Shown here: positions 1 to 5,020 of the stretch, piece by piece
How positions within the stretch are numbered: the stretch's first letter is position 1
Layout: each line of letters begins with the position of its first letter
Assembly: GCA_003585845.1 (NCBI GenBank)
Contig: NQOP01000003.1
Coordinates: forward strand, 1-5,140
DNA from: Bifidobacteriaceae bacterium NR021
GTDB lineage: Bacteria; Actinomycetota; Actinomycetes; Actinomycetales; Bifidobacteriaceae
Length of the DNA: 5,140 nucleotides
Direction: 5' to 3'
Notes under the pieces: model-generated
Told to the model about the DNA's origin: nothing
What the model saw: the letters and a program-made list of their open reading frames with translations, nothing else
Database searches by the model: none
Translations under genes and position numbers: made by a program

Positions 1-807
1 CAAGACCCGAACACCACCCTCACGCTCACTCCAAGCAAGGGCGGTGTAACCGGAGACCCAGTCGAAACGACCGTAACTGGTGAAAACCCAGCAGGAAAAC
101 CAACTGCTCCAACCGTCGAGCCTCAAAACGATGGTTCCGTTGAGGTAACACCAGCAGACGGTACTGATACTCTGGAAATCACTTATACGCCAGAAGGTGA
201 AACCAACCCGAAGACCATCACTGTCAAGAAAGGCAATGACGGCAAGTGGAAGGGTGAAAACACTCCAGAAGGCGTAAAAGTTGACGAAAACACTGGTAAA
301 GTCACTATTCCAGCAAACAAAGTCGCAGACGGTAGTACTGTAACCGCTAAAGATAAGAAGGGTAACGGTACCAACAGTGACGAAGCCACTGGTAAAGCCG
401 GAAACAACGGCGGAAATTCTGGTTCTGGAACAGGTTCTGGTTCTGGAACAGGTTCTGGTTCTGGAACAGGTTCTGGTTCTGATTCCGGTTCTGGTTCTGA
501 TTCCGGTTCTGATTCTGAGACTGGAAACAGCAATAGTTCTGAATCTGATTCGGGTAACGATTCCACGTCTAACAACGCTGGTAACGCTGAAACCGGTAAT
601 GCTGGCAACGGCAACGCTGGTAACGCATCCACTGGTGCTTCAGGTTCCAACGCATCTACTAAGTCCGGCAACAAGGTTCCTGCAAAGCATTCGTCCCAAT
701 TAGTAAAGACTGGTGCTGAAGTGGAACGAGTAGGATTGATCAGCGCAATGATTGGTGTACTTGGAGCTGCAGCAGCATTCTTCTCTCGCAAGAAGAATCG
801 CGAGTAA
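1..807 (+). CDS. Sortase-anchored surface adhesin-like protein, 3' part
   Basis: The reading frame is open from the first base and stops at TAA 805-807, giving 268 C-terminal residues; the start lies outside the window. Residues about 33-132 form one beta-rich module (APTVEP, DGSVEVTP, KTITVKKG, GKVTIP, GSTVTAKDK, NSDEATGKA) of the type repeated in Gram-positive adhesins; I cannot name the family. Residues 133-222 are a low-complexity stalk: GSGTGS repeats (141-160), Ser-Asp repeats (161-172), then Asn/Gly/Ala-rich sequence (191-210). The end is a cell-wall sorting signal: LVKTG at 234-238, a hydrophobic stretch at 244-261, and a basic tail SRKKNRE. By family knowledge, sortase would cut between Thr and Gly and link the protein to peptidoglycan, the stalk holding the binding domains away from the wall. 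Val replaces the usual Pro of LPXTG. Ligand and overall length are unknown. A terminator follows 53 bases after the stop. Confidence 0.85.
   Translation, partial: QDPNTTLTLTPSKGGVTGDPVETTVTGENPAGKPTAPTVEPQNDGSVEVTPADGTDTLEITYTPEGETNPKTITVKKGNDGKWKGENTPEGVKVDENTGKVTIPANKVADGSTVTAKDKKGNGTNSDEATGKAGNNGGNSGSGTGSGSGTGSGSGTGSGSDSGSGSDSGSDSETGNSNSSESDSGNDSTSNNAGNAETGNAGNGNAGNASTGASGSNASTKSGNKVPAKHSSQLVKTGAEVERVGLISAMIGVLGAAAAFFSRKKNRE
421..480 (+). repeat. 18-bp exact tandem repeat in stalk, 3.3 copies
   Basis: The unit GGTTCTGGAACAGGTTCT, encoding Gly-Ser-Gly-Thr-Gly-Ser, occurs at 421-438, 439-456 and 457-474 without a mismatch, then a further GGTTCT at 475-480. A looser series of GGTTCT/GATTCC hexamers (Gly-Ser, Asp-Ser) continues to about 516. 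Because the unit is a multiple of three, gain or loss of copies would change stalk length without breaking the frame. Confidence 0.9.
700..804 (+). other. Cell-wall sorting signal (LVKTG variant)
   Basis: The last 35 codons encode LVKTG, a short acidic/polar spacer (AEVER), about 18 hydrophobic or small residues (VGLISAMIGVLGAAAAFF) and a basic tail (SRKKNRE). The three-part layout is the standard sortase substrate signal. The motif departs from LPXTG at its second position, Val instead of Pro. Some actinobacterial housekeeping sortases use LAXTG, so a relaxed second position is plausible; whether Val is accepted is an inference. Confidence 0.8.
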
Positions 808-860
808 AAAGTTCACCTACAAAATTAAACAAAAGTAAACTAATAATTGAAAATAATTAA

Positions 861-897
861 GAAAAAGGAGCTGAGCCACAAACCCAGCTCCTTTTTC
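861..897 (+). terminator. Intrinsic terminator of the surface-protein gene
   Basis: GAAAAAGGAGCTG (861-873) pairs perfectly with CAGCTCCTTTTTC (885-897), a 13-bp stem around an 11-base loop. The T run forms the distal part of the 3' arm and is followed by TAT. The A run opposite it gives a weaker T tract on the other strand too, so it could act in both directions. It lies 53 bases after the stop of the surface-protein gene. Confidence 0.85.
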
Positions 898-1010
898 TAT
901 ATCACTGCTCACTTACACATACAAACTCTTGTATTGTGATTCAAAACATATCTTATTTAAGAAGAACCATCTTTGAATATATTCAAATAAACGATAATAA
1001 AATCAATAAA

Positions 1011-1046
1011 AACAATTTTTGACAAAACCGCAATATAAAAATTGTT
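1011..1046 (-). terminator. AT-rich inverted repeat, possible minus-strand terminator
   Basis: AACAATTTTT (1011-1020) is the exact reverse complement of AAAAATTGTT (1037-1046), with a 16-base loop. Read on the minus strand, the second arm is followed by TTTATTG and more T-rich sequence, as at an intrinsic terminator. The stem has only one G-C pair, so it would be weak. It could end transcripts coming from the toxin-antitoxin operon or from the GC-richer core to its right. Confidence 0.35.
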
Positions 1047-1075
1047 CTTAAACCACATTCCCGAACACAAACAGG

Positions 1076-1108
1076 TGGGTGCAGGATGGGTGCAAGGTGT
1101 GTGCACCT
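1076..1108. repeat. Three TGKGTGCA motifs at exact 11-bp spacing
   Basis: TGGGTGCA begins at 1076 and again at 1087, and TGTGTGCA begins at 1098, so three near-identical octamers recur every 11 bp, about one turn of the helix. The second and third copies also form an inverted pair: GGTGCA (1089-1094) with TGCACC (1102-1107). The geometry suits either cooperative protein binding on one face of the DNA or a folded RNA. Confidence 0.6.
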
Positions 1109-1126
1109 TTTAACGTTAACATCCTG
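1082..1126. other. Nested hairpin around the 11-bp motifs
   Basis: CAGGATG (1082-1088) pairs with CATCCTG (1120-1126). Directly inside it GGTGCA (1089-1094) pairs with TGCACC (1102-1107) around a 7-base loop, so the two helices stack on the 5' side. The remaining strand, 1108-1119, is single and contains the palindrome TTAACGTTAA (1110-1119). Thirteen base pairs in two stacked helices is more structure than expected from nearby sequence. No known RNA family is recognised. Confidence 0.45.
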
Positions 1127-1191
1127 TACATTCGAGCCTAGATCGTCGACATGTTTCCCCAAACAGCCAAAACACACTCAAAAATCGCCAA

Positions 1192-1212
1192 GAACCGGCT
1201 TAAAGCCGCTTC
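1192..1212. repeat. Imperfect 21-bp palindrome/hairpin
   Basis: GAACCGGCT (1192-1200) and AGCCGCTTC (1204-1212) pair with one C-C mismatch around the loop TAA. It has no T run directly beside it on either strand, so it is not a typical terminator; it may be the first helix of a minus-strand RNA or an operator. Confidence 0.4.
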
Positions 1213-1214
1213 GC

Positions 1215-1244
1215 ATTAAACCCTTTAGCAATAAAAGCTGTAAA
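1215..1244 (-). promoter_or_regulatory. Possible minus-strand promoter before the GC-rich core
   Basis: On the minus strand TTTACA (1244-1239) and TTTAAT (1220-1215) each match five of six bases of the sigma-70-type -35 and -10 hexamers, with an 18-base spacer. Transcription would begin near 1208, run through the hairpins at 1192-1212 and 1082-1126, and could end at the inverted repeat 1011-1046. In AT-rich DNA such matches arise by chance, so this is only a candidate. Confidence 0.25.
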
Positions 1245-1261
1245 TTTAAAAATGTATTATT

Positions 1262-1543
1262 TTATTTCTTAAACAATTCTGAATGTGTACCAAGCCTATA
1301 TAACATCAAAACAAGAACTTCATTCTTAATTTCATAAACTAAAAGCCAATCTGGTTCAATATGACATTCTCTTGTTCCGCTATATTTTCCAGTCAGAGCG
1401 TGATCACAATATTTAGCTTCTAGCACACCACCGTTAGCTAAAACATCAATTACTTTTAAAAGATTATCCGTATTTTTATTTTGTTTCTTAGCTAATTTAA
1501 GGTCTTTTTTGAATTGATTCGTGAATTTTACTTCATATTTCAT
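1262..1543 (-). CDS. yafQ: YafQ-type mRNA interferase toxin (RelE superfamily)
   Basis: This 93-residue protein matches the YafQ branch of the RelE/ParE toxins over its full length (MKYEVKFTNQFKKDLKLAKK, DHALTGKYSGTRECHIEPDW, YRLGTHSELF). Family knowledge: YafQ enters the ribosomal A site and cleaves mRNA, stopping translation, and is inhibited by its partner DinJ. His48, His61, Asp65 and His87 correspond to the catalytic His50, His63, Asp67 and His87 of E. coli YafQ, and Arg83 and Phe91 are also kept, so the toxin looks active. Its ATG (1543-1541) overlaps the antitoxin stop as ATGA, so translation is probably coupled; AAGGCGG inside the antitoxin end may serve as a weak binding site. There is no strong terminator right after the stop. 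The gene is notably AT-rich compared with uvrB. Confidence 0.93.
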   Translation of the reverse strand: MKYEVKFTNQFKKDLKLAKKQNKNTDNLLKVIDVLANGGVLEAKYCDHALTGKYSGTRECHIEPDWLLVYEIKNEVLVLMLYRLGTHSELFKK

Positions 1544-1812
1544 AAATCAAGAGCCGCCTTAAGATCTTCCATATTCCGATAACCCTTTACATTAGGATCA
1601 GACGCAATACGTCTACCTTCCTCAATAGCAGCAATTGTTGTATCATTTGGAACCTCTAATTTAAGAGAAAATGGAATTCCATTCTCACGAATAGTTGTTC
1701 GCAAAAACATGTTAATCGCTGTCGTCATATTGAACCCGAGTTCTGAAAAAATCTTATCAGCTTGTTCTTTAATTCCCTTATCTGTTCTGATATTTAAATT
1801 CGTAGTAGTCAT
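1540..1812 (-). CDS. dinJ: DinJ/RelB-type antitoxin
   Basis: This is a 90-residue antitoxin of the RelB/DinJ family. The N-terminal half is a ribbon-helix-helix DNA-binding fold: strand NLNIR (5-9), helix about 13-24, turn ELGFNMT, and second helix about 29-43 ending NGIPF. The C-terminal part (49-90) should be the flexible toxin-wrapping segment. By family knowledge it neutralises YafQ and represses its own operon, alone or with the toxin. I chose the ATG at 1812-1810 because GGTGGAGG (1828-1821) lies 8 bases before it. The GTG at 1827, which would add MEVLY, lies inside that ribosome binding site and is unlikely. The gene is first in a two-gene operon with the toxin and has its own promoter. 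Confidence 0.92.
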   Translation of the reverse strand: MTTTNLNIRTDKGIKEQADKIFSELGFNMTTAINMFLRTTIRENGIPFSLKLEVPNDTTIAAIEEGRRIASDPNVKGYRNMEDLKAALDL

Positions 1813-1820
1813 ATACAATA

Positions 1821-1828
1821 CCTCCACC
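1821..1828 (-). promoter_or_regulatory. Ribosome binding site of the antitoxin gene
   Basis: GGTGGAGG on the minus strand ends 8 bases before the ATG at 1812. This near-ideal spacing decides the start codon against the in-frame GTG at 1827, which overlaps it. Confidence 0.8.
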
Positions 1829-1835
1829 TTCTTTT

Positions 1836-1864
1836 ACTATACGCAAATATTCGTCTATCTTCAA
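1836..1864 (-). promoter_or_regulatory. Promoter of the toxin-antitoxin operon
   Basis: On the minus strand TTGAAG (1864-1859) and TATAGT (1841-1836) are separated by exactly 17 bases, close to the sigma-70-type consensus. Transcription would start near 1829, giving a leader of about 17 bases that begins almost at the ribosome binding site. The promoter lies within a 9-bp inverted repeat pair that may be the operator. Confidence 0.65.
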
Positions 1865-1956
1865 CATATTGTCATTGCATTGTATATAATTCAGACTAAC
1901 TAAAGTAATCCAACTGAATAGGAATTGCAAACGCAAACAACAAGTCACATCAAAAC

Positions 1957-2019
1957 AATTAAGGCGAGCTAAAATAATAAGGCGAGCACATTGATTGTTG
2001 CAAATTACTCGCCTTAATT
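1957..2019 (-). terminator. Terminator-like hairpin with a duplicated arm
   Basis: AATTAAGGCGAG (1957-1968) pairs perfectly with CTCGCCTTAATT (2008-2019), 12 bp. A second copy of one arm, TAAGGCGAG (1978-1986), pairs with the same partner over 9 bp. On the minus strand the nearer hairpin (9 bp, 21-base loop) is followed by TTATTTTA and the longer one by GTTTTG, so this probably ends transcripts from uvrB or from the candidate promoter at 2066-2071. The two pairings exclude each other. Confidence 0.55.
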
Positions 2020-2037
2020 TATGGGATTTATGCGCTG

Positions 2038-2067
2038 CGATTAACTCACGATTAACTCACGATTAAT
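2038..2067. repeat. 30-bp block of 11-bp repeats, copy 1
   Basis: CGATTAACTCA occurs at 2038-2048 and 2049-2059, followed by the partial copy CGATTAAT at 2060-2067. The same 30 bases recur at 2125-2154. The repeats recur every 11 bp, so each unit faces the same side of the helix. The block lies just downstream of a possible minus-strand -10 element and overlaps its expected start point. Confidence 0.9.
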
Positions 2068-2074
2068 TATACCA
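2066..2074 (-). promoter_or_regulatory. Extended -10 promoter between the repeat blocks
   Basis: The minus strand reads TGGTATAAT (2074-2066), a perfect -10 hexamer with the TGN extension that can replace a good -35. No clear -35 is visible; 17 bases upstream reads GCGTGG. Transcription would start near 2059, inside repeat block 1, and run about 85-100 bases to the hairpin at 1957-2019. The transcript has no open frame of note (GTG AGT TAA), so it would be non-coding. Confidence 0.4.
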
Positions 2075-2124
2075 AAAACTCTTATTTTCCACGCATTTCA
2101 CAAAATAAAAACACAAATTTCGCA

Positions 2125-2154
2125 CGATTAACTCACGATTAACTCACGATTAAT
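2125..2154. repeat. 30-bp block of 11-bp repeats, copy 2
   Basis: This is an exact second copy of the block at 2038-2067: CGATTAACTCA at 2125-2135 and 2136-2146, then CGATTAAT at 2147-2154. It begins 87 bases after copy 1 in the same orientation, with 57 unrelated bases between, and ends 18 bases short of the uvrB stop codon. Confidence 0.9.
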
Positions 2155-2172
2155 CATGCTAACTTATTACCC

Positions 2173-4287
2173 TCACTTATTAGCCGCATCCATTTGACGC
2201 AACTCTTTCTTTAGATCGCGTATTTCGTCGCGCAATCGCGCTGCAAGCTCAAATTGCAACTGTTCTGCAGCAACATGCATCTGCTCGCTCAAATTCTTAA
2301 TTAAAGAAATAATCTCATCTTGTGGCAACGCAGAGATATTCGCCATACGCTTTTCCTTGCTAGCCTGCCCAAGATTCGGCTCTTTTGGCACTCCATAATG
2401 CGAGTTCCCAGCCTTATTAGCATTTCTGTAACCGCCTGCTAGCAAAGTTTGAGTATCAACATCCTCTTTAGCAAGCATATCGTTCACATCGCTAATCTTC
2501 TTTCGCAAAGGCTTAGGATCAATTCCATGAGCCTTGTTATACGCGATTTGCTTTTCACGGCGGCGCTCTGTCTCGCTAATCGCCTTGCTCATAGCATCCG
2601 TAACAGTATCAGCATACATAAGCACAGTTCCAGAAACGTTACGAGCAGCGCGTCCAATCGTCTGAATAAGCGAACGGTAAGATCTTAAGAAGCCTTCCTT
2701 ATCTGCATCCAAAATCGCAACAAGCGAAACTTCCGGCAAATCCAAACCCTCACGAAGCAAATTAATGCCAACAATCACATCAATTTTACCTTCGCGAAGC
2801 TCGCGCAAAAGCTCCACCCTGCGCAAAGTATCAACATCCGAATGCAAGTACTCAACTTTAATACCAAGCTCAAGGAAGTAATCAGTTAAGTCTTCCGCCA
2901 TTTTCTTCGTAAGCGTAGTAACAAGCACGCGCTCATCTTTTGCTACTCGCTCCTTGATTTCCGCAAGCAAATCGTCAACCTGGCCTTCTACAGGGCGAAC
3001 CTCAATCTTAGGATCAAGCAAGCCAGTAGGCCTAATAATCTGCTCAACTACACCATCCGAAAGCCCCAACTCGTAATCTCCAGGTGTTGCAGAAAGATAC
3101 ACAGTTTGACCAACGTGCTCCAAAAATTCTTTCCACTTTAACGGGCGATTATCCATTGCAGAAGGAAGCCTAAAACCATGCTCTACAAGCGTTCTTTTGC
3201 GCGAAGCATCGCCTTCATACATAGCTCCGATTTGCGGAACAGTTACGTGCGATTCGTCCAAAACTAGCAAAAAGTCATCCGGGAAAAAGTCAAGCAAAGT
3301 ATGCGGAGGCGTGCCTGCATCGCGTCCGTCAAAATGCCTAGAATAATTTTCCACTCCCGGGCACACACCAACCTGACGCAACATCTCCAAATCGTATGTA
3401 GTTCGCATTTCCAAACGCTGAGCTTCTAGCAATTTGTTCTGCTTTTTAAGCTGAGCTACTCTCTCATCGCGCTCTTTTTCAATCGCCTCTAGCGCGCGCT
3501 CCATGCGCTCCGGTCCTGCAATGTAGTGAGACGCTGGGAAAATATGAACGCTACTCTCCTGGCGAATTACTTCTCCTGTAAGCGGATGCAACATTGTAAT
3601 TCTGTCGATTTCGTCACCGAAGAACTCAATTCTCACAGCTAATTCTTCGTAAACTGGAATAATCTCAACAGTATCTCCGCGCACTCTAAAAGTTCCGCGC
3701 GTAAAGGCAATGTCATTGCGCTTGTATTGCATGCTAACAAATTGACGCAATAAATCATCTCGCTCAAGCTGCTCGCCAACGCTTAACATAAGCATTCGCT
3801 CGGCATACTCCTCTGGAGTACCGAGTCCATAAATGCAAGAAACAGTAGCAACAACAACGCAATCCCGTCGCGTAAGCAAATTCGCTGTAGCAGCGTGACG
3901 AAGCCGTTCAACATCATCGTTAATATTCGAGTCTTTTTCAATATACGTGTCTGTTTGCGGAATATACGCTTCCGGCTGATAGTAGTCGTAATAAGACACA
4001 AAATAGCTCACAGCATTATCTGGCATAAGCTCGCGAAACTCCGCGCAAAGCTGAGCTGCCAATGTTTTATTCGGCTCAATAATAAGAGTCGGCCTTTGCA
4101 AACGCTCAATCAGCCAAGCGGTTGTAGCAGTTTTACCAGTGCCAGTAGCGCCCATTAAAACAACGTCGTTTTCGCCGTTTTCAATGCGATTTGCTAACTC
4201 TTCGATTGCTTGCGGCTGGTCGCCAGAAGGCTTGTATGGCGCTTTTACTACAAACGGCTTGTTTGTGCGCTGAATTTTATTCGACAT
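2173..4287 (-). CDS. uvrB: UvrABC excinuclease subunit B
   Basis: This 704-residue UvrB is full length. In nucleotide excision repair, UvrB is loaded onto damaged DNA by UvrA, verifies the lesion with its beta-hairpin, then recruits UvrC for incision; UvrD later releases it. Visible motifs are Walker A GATGTGKT (46-53), the Tyr-rich beta-hairpin [10 protein letters not shown] (99-108), helicase motif II DESH (344-347), SATPGDYE (399-406), [11 protein letters not shown] (457-467), [13 protein letters not shown] (507-519) and motif [11 protein letters not shown] (542-550). The C-terminal UVR motif that contacts UvrC is at about 661-696, preceded by a Gly/Asn/Lys-rich linker (about 620-650). No key residue is missing. 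The ATG at 4287 is preceded by GGGGAAG nine bases upstream, inside a 16-bp tandem duplication. It is probably co-transcribed with coaE, 22 bases upstream. Confidence 0.98.
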   Translation of the reverse strand: MSNKIQRTNKPFVVKAPYKPSGDQPQAIEELANRIENGENDVVLMGATGTGKTATTAWLIERLQRPTLIIEPNKTLAAQLCAEFRELMPDNAVSYFVSYYDYYQPEAYIPQTDTYIEKDSNINDDVERLRHAATANLLTRRDCVVVATVSCIYGLGTPEEYAERMLMLSVGEQLERDDLLRQFVSMQYKRNDIAFTRGTFRVRGDTVEIIPVYEELAVRIEFFGDEIDRITMLHPLTGEVIRQESSVHIFPASHYIAGPERMERALEAIEKERDERVAQLKKQNKLLEAQRLEMRTTYDLEMLRQVGVCPGVENYSRHFDGRDAGTPPHTLLDFFPDDFLLVLDESHVTVPQIGAMYEGDASRKRTLVEHGFRLPSAMDNRPLKWKEFLEHVGQTVYLSATPGDYELGLSDGVVEQIIRPTGLLDPKIEVRPVEGQVDDLLAEIKERVAKDERVLVTTLTKKMAEDLTDYFLELGIKVEYLHSDVDTLRRVELLRELREGKIDVIVGINLLREGLDLPEVSLVAILDADKEGFLRSYRSLIQTIGRAARNVSGTVLMYADTVTDAMSKAISETERRREKQIAYNKAHGIDPKPLRKKISDVNDMLAKEDVDTQTLLAGGYRNANKAGNSHYGVPKEPNLGQASKEKRMANISALPQDEIISLIKNLSEQMHVAAEQLQFELAARLRDEIRDLKKELRQMDAANK

Positions 4288-4289
4288 GA

Positions 4290-4321
4290 TTTTTTACTTC
4301 CCCAGTTTTTTACTTCCCCAG
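4290..4321. repeat. 16-bp tandem duplication at the coaE-uvrB junction
   Basis: TTTTTTACTTCCCCAG occurs exactly twice in a row, at 4290-4305 and 4306-4321. On the minus strand each copy reads CTGGGGAAGTAAAAAA: the first encodes the coaE end (Leu-Gly-Lys-stop) and the second is non-coding and supplies the GGGGAAG ribosome binding sequence of uvrB. With one copy the coaE stop would lie only 6 bases from the uvrB ATG instead of 22. Confidence 0.9.
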
Positions 4322-5014
4322 TTTTGCCATTTCGGCGCTTTTATTGTTTATTTCGCGCAACCATGATTTCAACGTATCGTCAACACTGTTAAGCATAGAT
4401 TCCATTGGTTTAGTGGAATCAACTACAAAATCCGCCATATCTTTTCGAACTTTACTTGGAAGTTGACTATTTATGCGCGCTAAAGCCTGACTCTCAGTCA
4501 TGTTCCGCTCGCTTATCATTCGCTTAACGCGAATTTCTTGAGGCGCTTCAACAGTAATAATATGGTCAAAGCTAAATGGAATGCTGTCGATTACTTGCGC
4601 AAGAAGCGGAATATCGTGCACAATAACAGATCTTAAAGATGCTCGTTCACAGCAATTTTCCTTAGAAATTTGCCTAACATACTCGCTTTTATATTCGCTT
4701 TCTAAAAGCTTTGCGCAATCATAAATAGCAGGATGAATTATAGACTCAATCTTACTTAACGCTTGCTTACGCTCATCGCCATCTCCAAAAATACGCTCAG
4801 CAATAAACGCTCGATTTAAAGAGCCATCATTCTTAACGGCATTTTCCCCAAAAATGCTTACGATTTTCCGCAAGACTACGCTTCCCGGCTCCACCACTTT
4901 ACGCGCCAAAACGTCGTAATCAATAACAAACGCGCCAAGCGAACGCAAATGATTTACTACTGTAGATTTTCCAGCCGCAATTCCGCCAGTTACAGCAATC
5001 CGCATTATTGTCAT
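4310..5014 (-). CDS. coaE: Dephospho-CoA kinase
   Basis: CoaE phosphorylates the 3'-hydroxyl of the dephospho-CoA ribose with ATP, the last step of coenzyme A synthesis in the cytoplasm. The 234-residue protein has the P-loop GGIAAGKST (10-18), DYDVLAR (32-38, the usual D-x-D site), HPAI (94-97), the substrate-site segment HDIPLLAQ (133-140), RINSQLP (180-186) and ADFVVDS (194-200). It is somewhat longer than the roughly 200 residues usual, partly through a segment at about 110-130 before HDIPLL. I chose ATG 5014 (MTIMRIAVTGG); ATG 5005 (MRIAVTGG) is nearly as good. A TTG at 5056 would extend it, but lies upstream of the only AGGAGG (5038-5033) and has no binding site. AGGAGG is 18 bases from ATG 5014, longer than normal. 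It is probably the first gene of an operon with uvrB. Confidence 0.95.
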   Translation of the reverse strand: MTIMRIAVTGGIAAGKSTVVNHLRSLGAFVIDYDVLARKVVEPGSVVLRKIVSIFGENAVKNDGSLNRAFIAERIFGDGDERKQALSKIESIIHPAIYDCAKLLESEYKSEYVRQISKENCCERASLRSVIVHDIPLLAQVIDSIPFSFDHIITVEAPQEIRVKRMISERNMTESQALARINSQLPSKVRKDMADFVVDSTKPMESMLNSVDDTLKSWLREINNKSAEMAKLGK

Positions 5015-5020
5015 ATTTTG

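Larger units (their letters stand above)
898..1261. other. Gene-free stretch with structured non-coding signals
   Basis: Between the adhesin terminator and the toxin stop there is no reading frame with a ribosome binding site or recognisable protein. Up to about 1060 it is very AT-rich; about 1060-1212 is clearly more GC-rich and contains the repeat and hairpin elements listed separately; 1213-1261 is AT-rich again. The GC-richer core between AT-rich flanks looks like a discrete unit, either a structured RNA gene or a dispersed intergenic repeat. I cannot assign it to a known RNA family. Confidence 0.6.
1811..1887. promoter_or_regulatory. Inverted repeat pair flanking the promoter, possible operator
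   Basis: ATATACAAT (1811-1819) is the exact reverse complement of ATTGTATAT (1879-1887). One copy lies beside the antitoxin start codon and the other just upstream of the -35 region, so the promoter sits between them. Ribbon-helix-helix antitoxins usually bind short palindromes in their own promoter; these half sites could be such targets, but the 59-base gap is longer than usual and the sequence is simple enough to recur by chance. Confidence 0.3.
1865..2172. other. Non-coding stretch between uvrB and the toxin-antitoxin operon
   Basis: No protein gene is visible in this interval downstream of uvrB. From right to left it holds two 30-bp repeat blocks, an extended -10 promoter between them, a hairpin with a duplicated arm, and then AT-rich upstream sequence of the toxin-antitoxin operon, which includes a 6-bp inverted repeat ATTCAG/CTGAAT (1889-1894, 1914-1919). 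The elements are listed separately. Confidence 0.7.

Noticed and set aside
183..791. Long minus-strand frame rich in Pro-Glu repeats opposite the adhesin stalk
   Set aside because: It is the antisense shadow of the Gly/Ser-rich repeat tract. The plus-strand frame has a coherent stalk plus sorting signal and its own terminator, whereas the minus frame has only low-complexity repeats and no recognisable domain.
1128..1142. tRNA T-loop-like ATTCGAGCC
   Set aside because: The flanking bases do not form a T stem, and no acceptor, D or anticodon arm can be built around it.
983..1177. 64-codon minus-strand frame over the structured intergenic core
   Set aside because: No convincing ribosome binding site, no recognisable protein, and it runs through the hairpin and palindrome elements; a chance frame in structured DNA is more likely.
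1086..1337. 83-codon plus-strand frame running into the toxin gene
   Set aside because: Its second half is the antisense of yafQ, it has no clear ribosome binding site, and its composition is not protein-like.
1813..1827. GTG start for the antitoxin adding MEVLY
   Set aside because: The GTG lies inside the GGTGGAGG ribosome binding site; the ATG at 1812 has correct spacing and begins the conserved ribbon-helix-helix strand at the usual distance.
1709..1903. 64-codon plus-strand frame antisense to the antitoxin and its promoter
   Set aside because: It is hydrophobic only because the antisense is AT-rich, lacks a ribosome binding site, and overlaps a well-supported gene and promoter.
2038..2154. 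CRISPR array
   Set aside because: Two 30-bp direct repeats with a 57-base gap look superficially similar, but each repeat is internally an 11-bp tandem array, there are only two copies, and no cas genes are visible.
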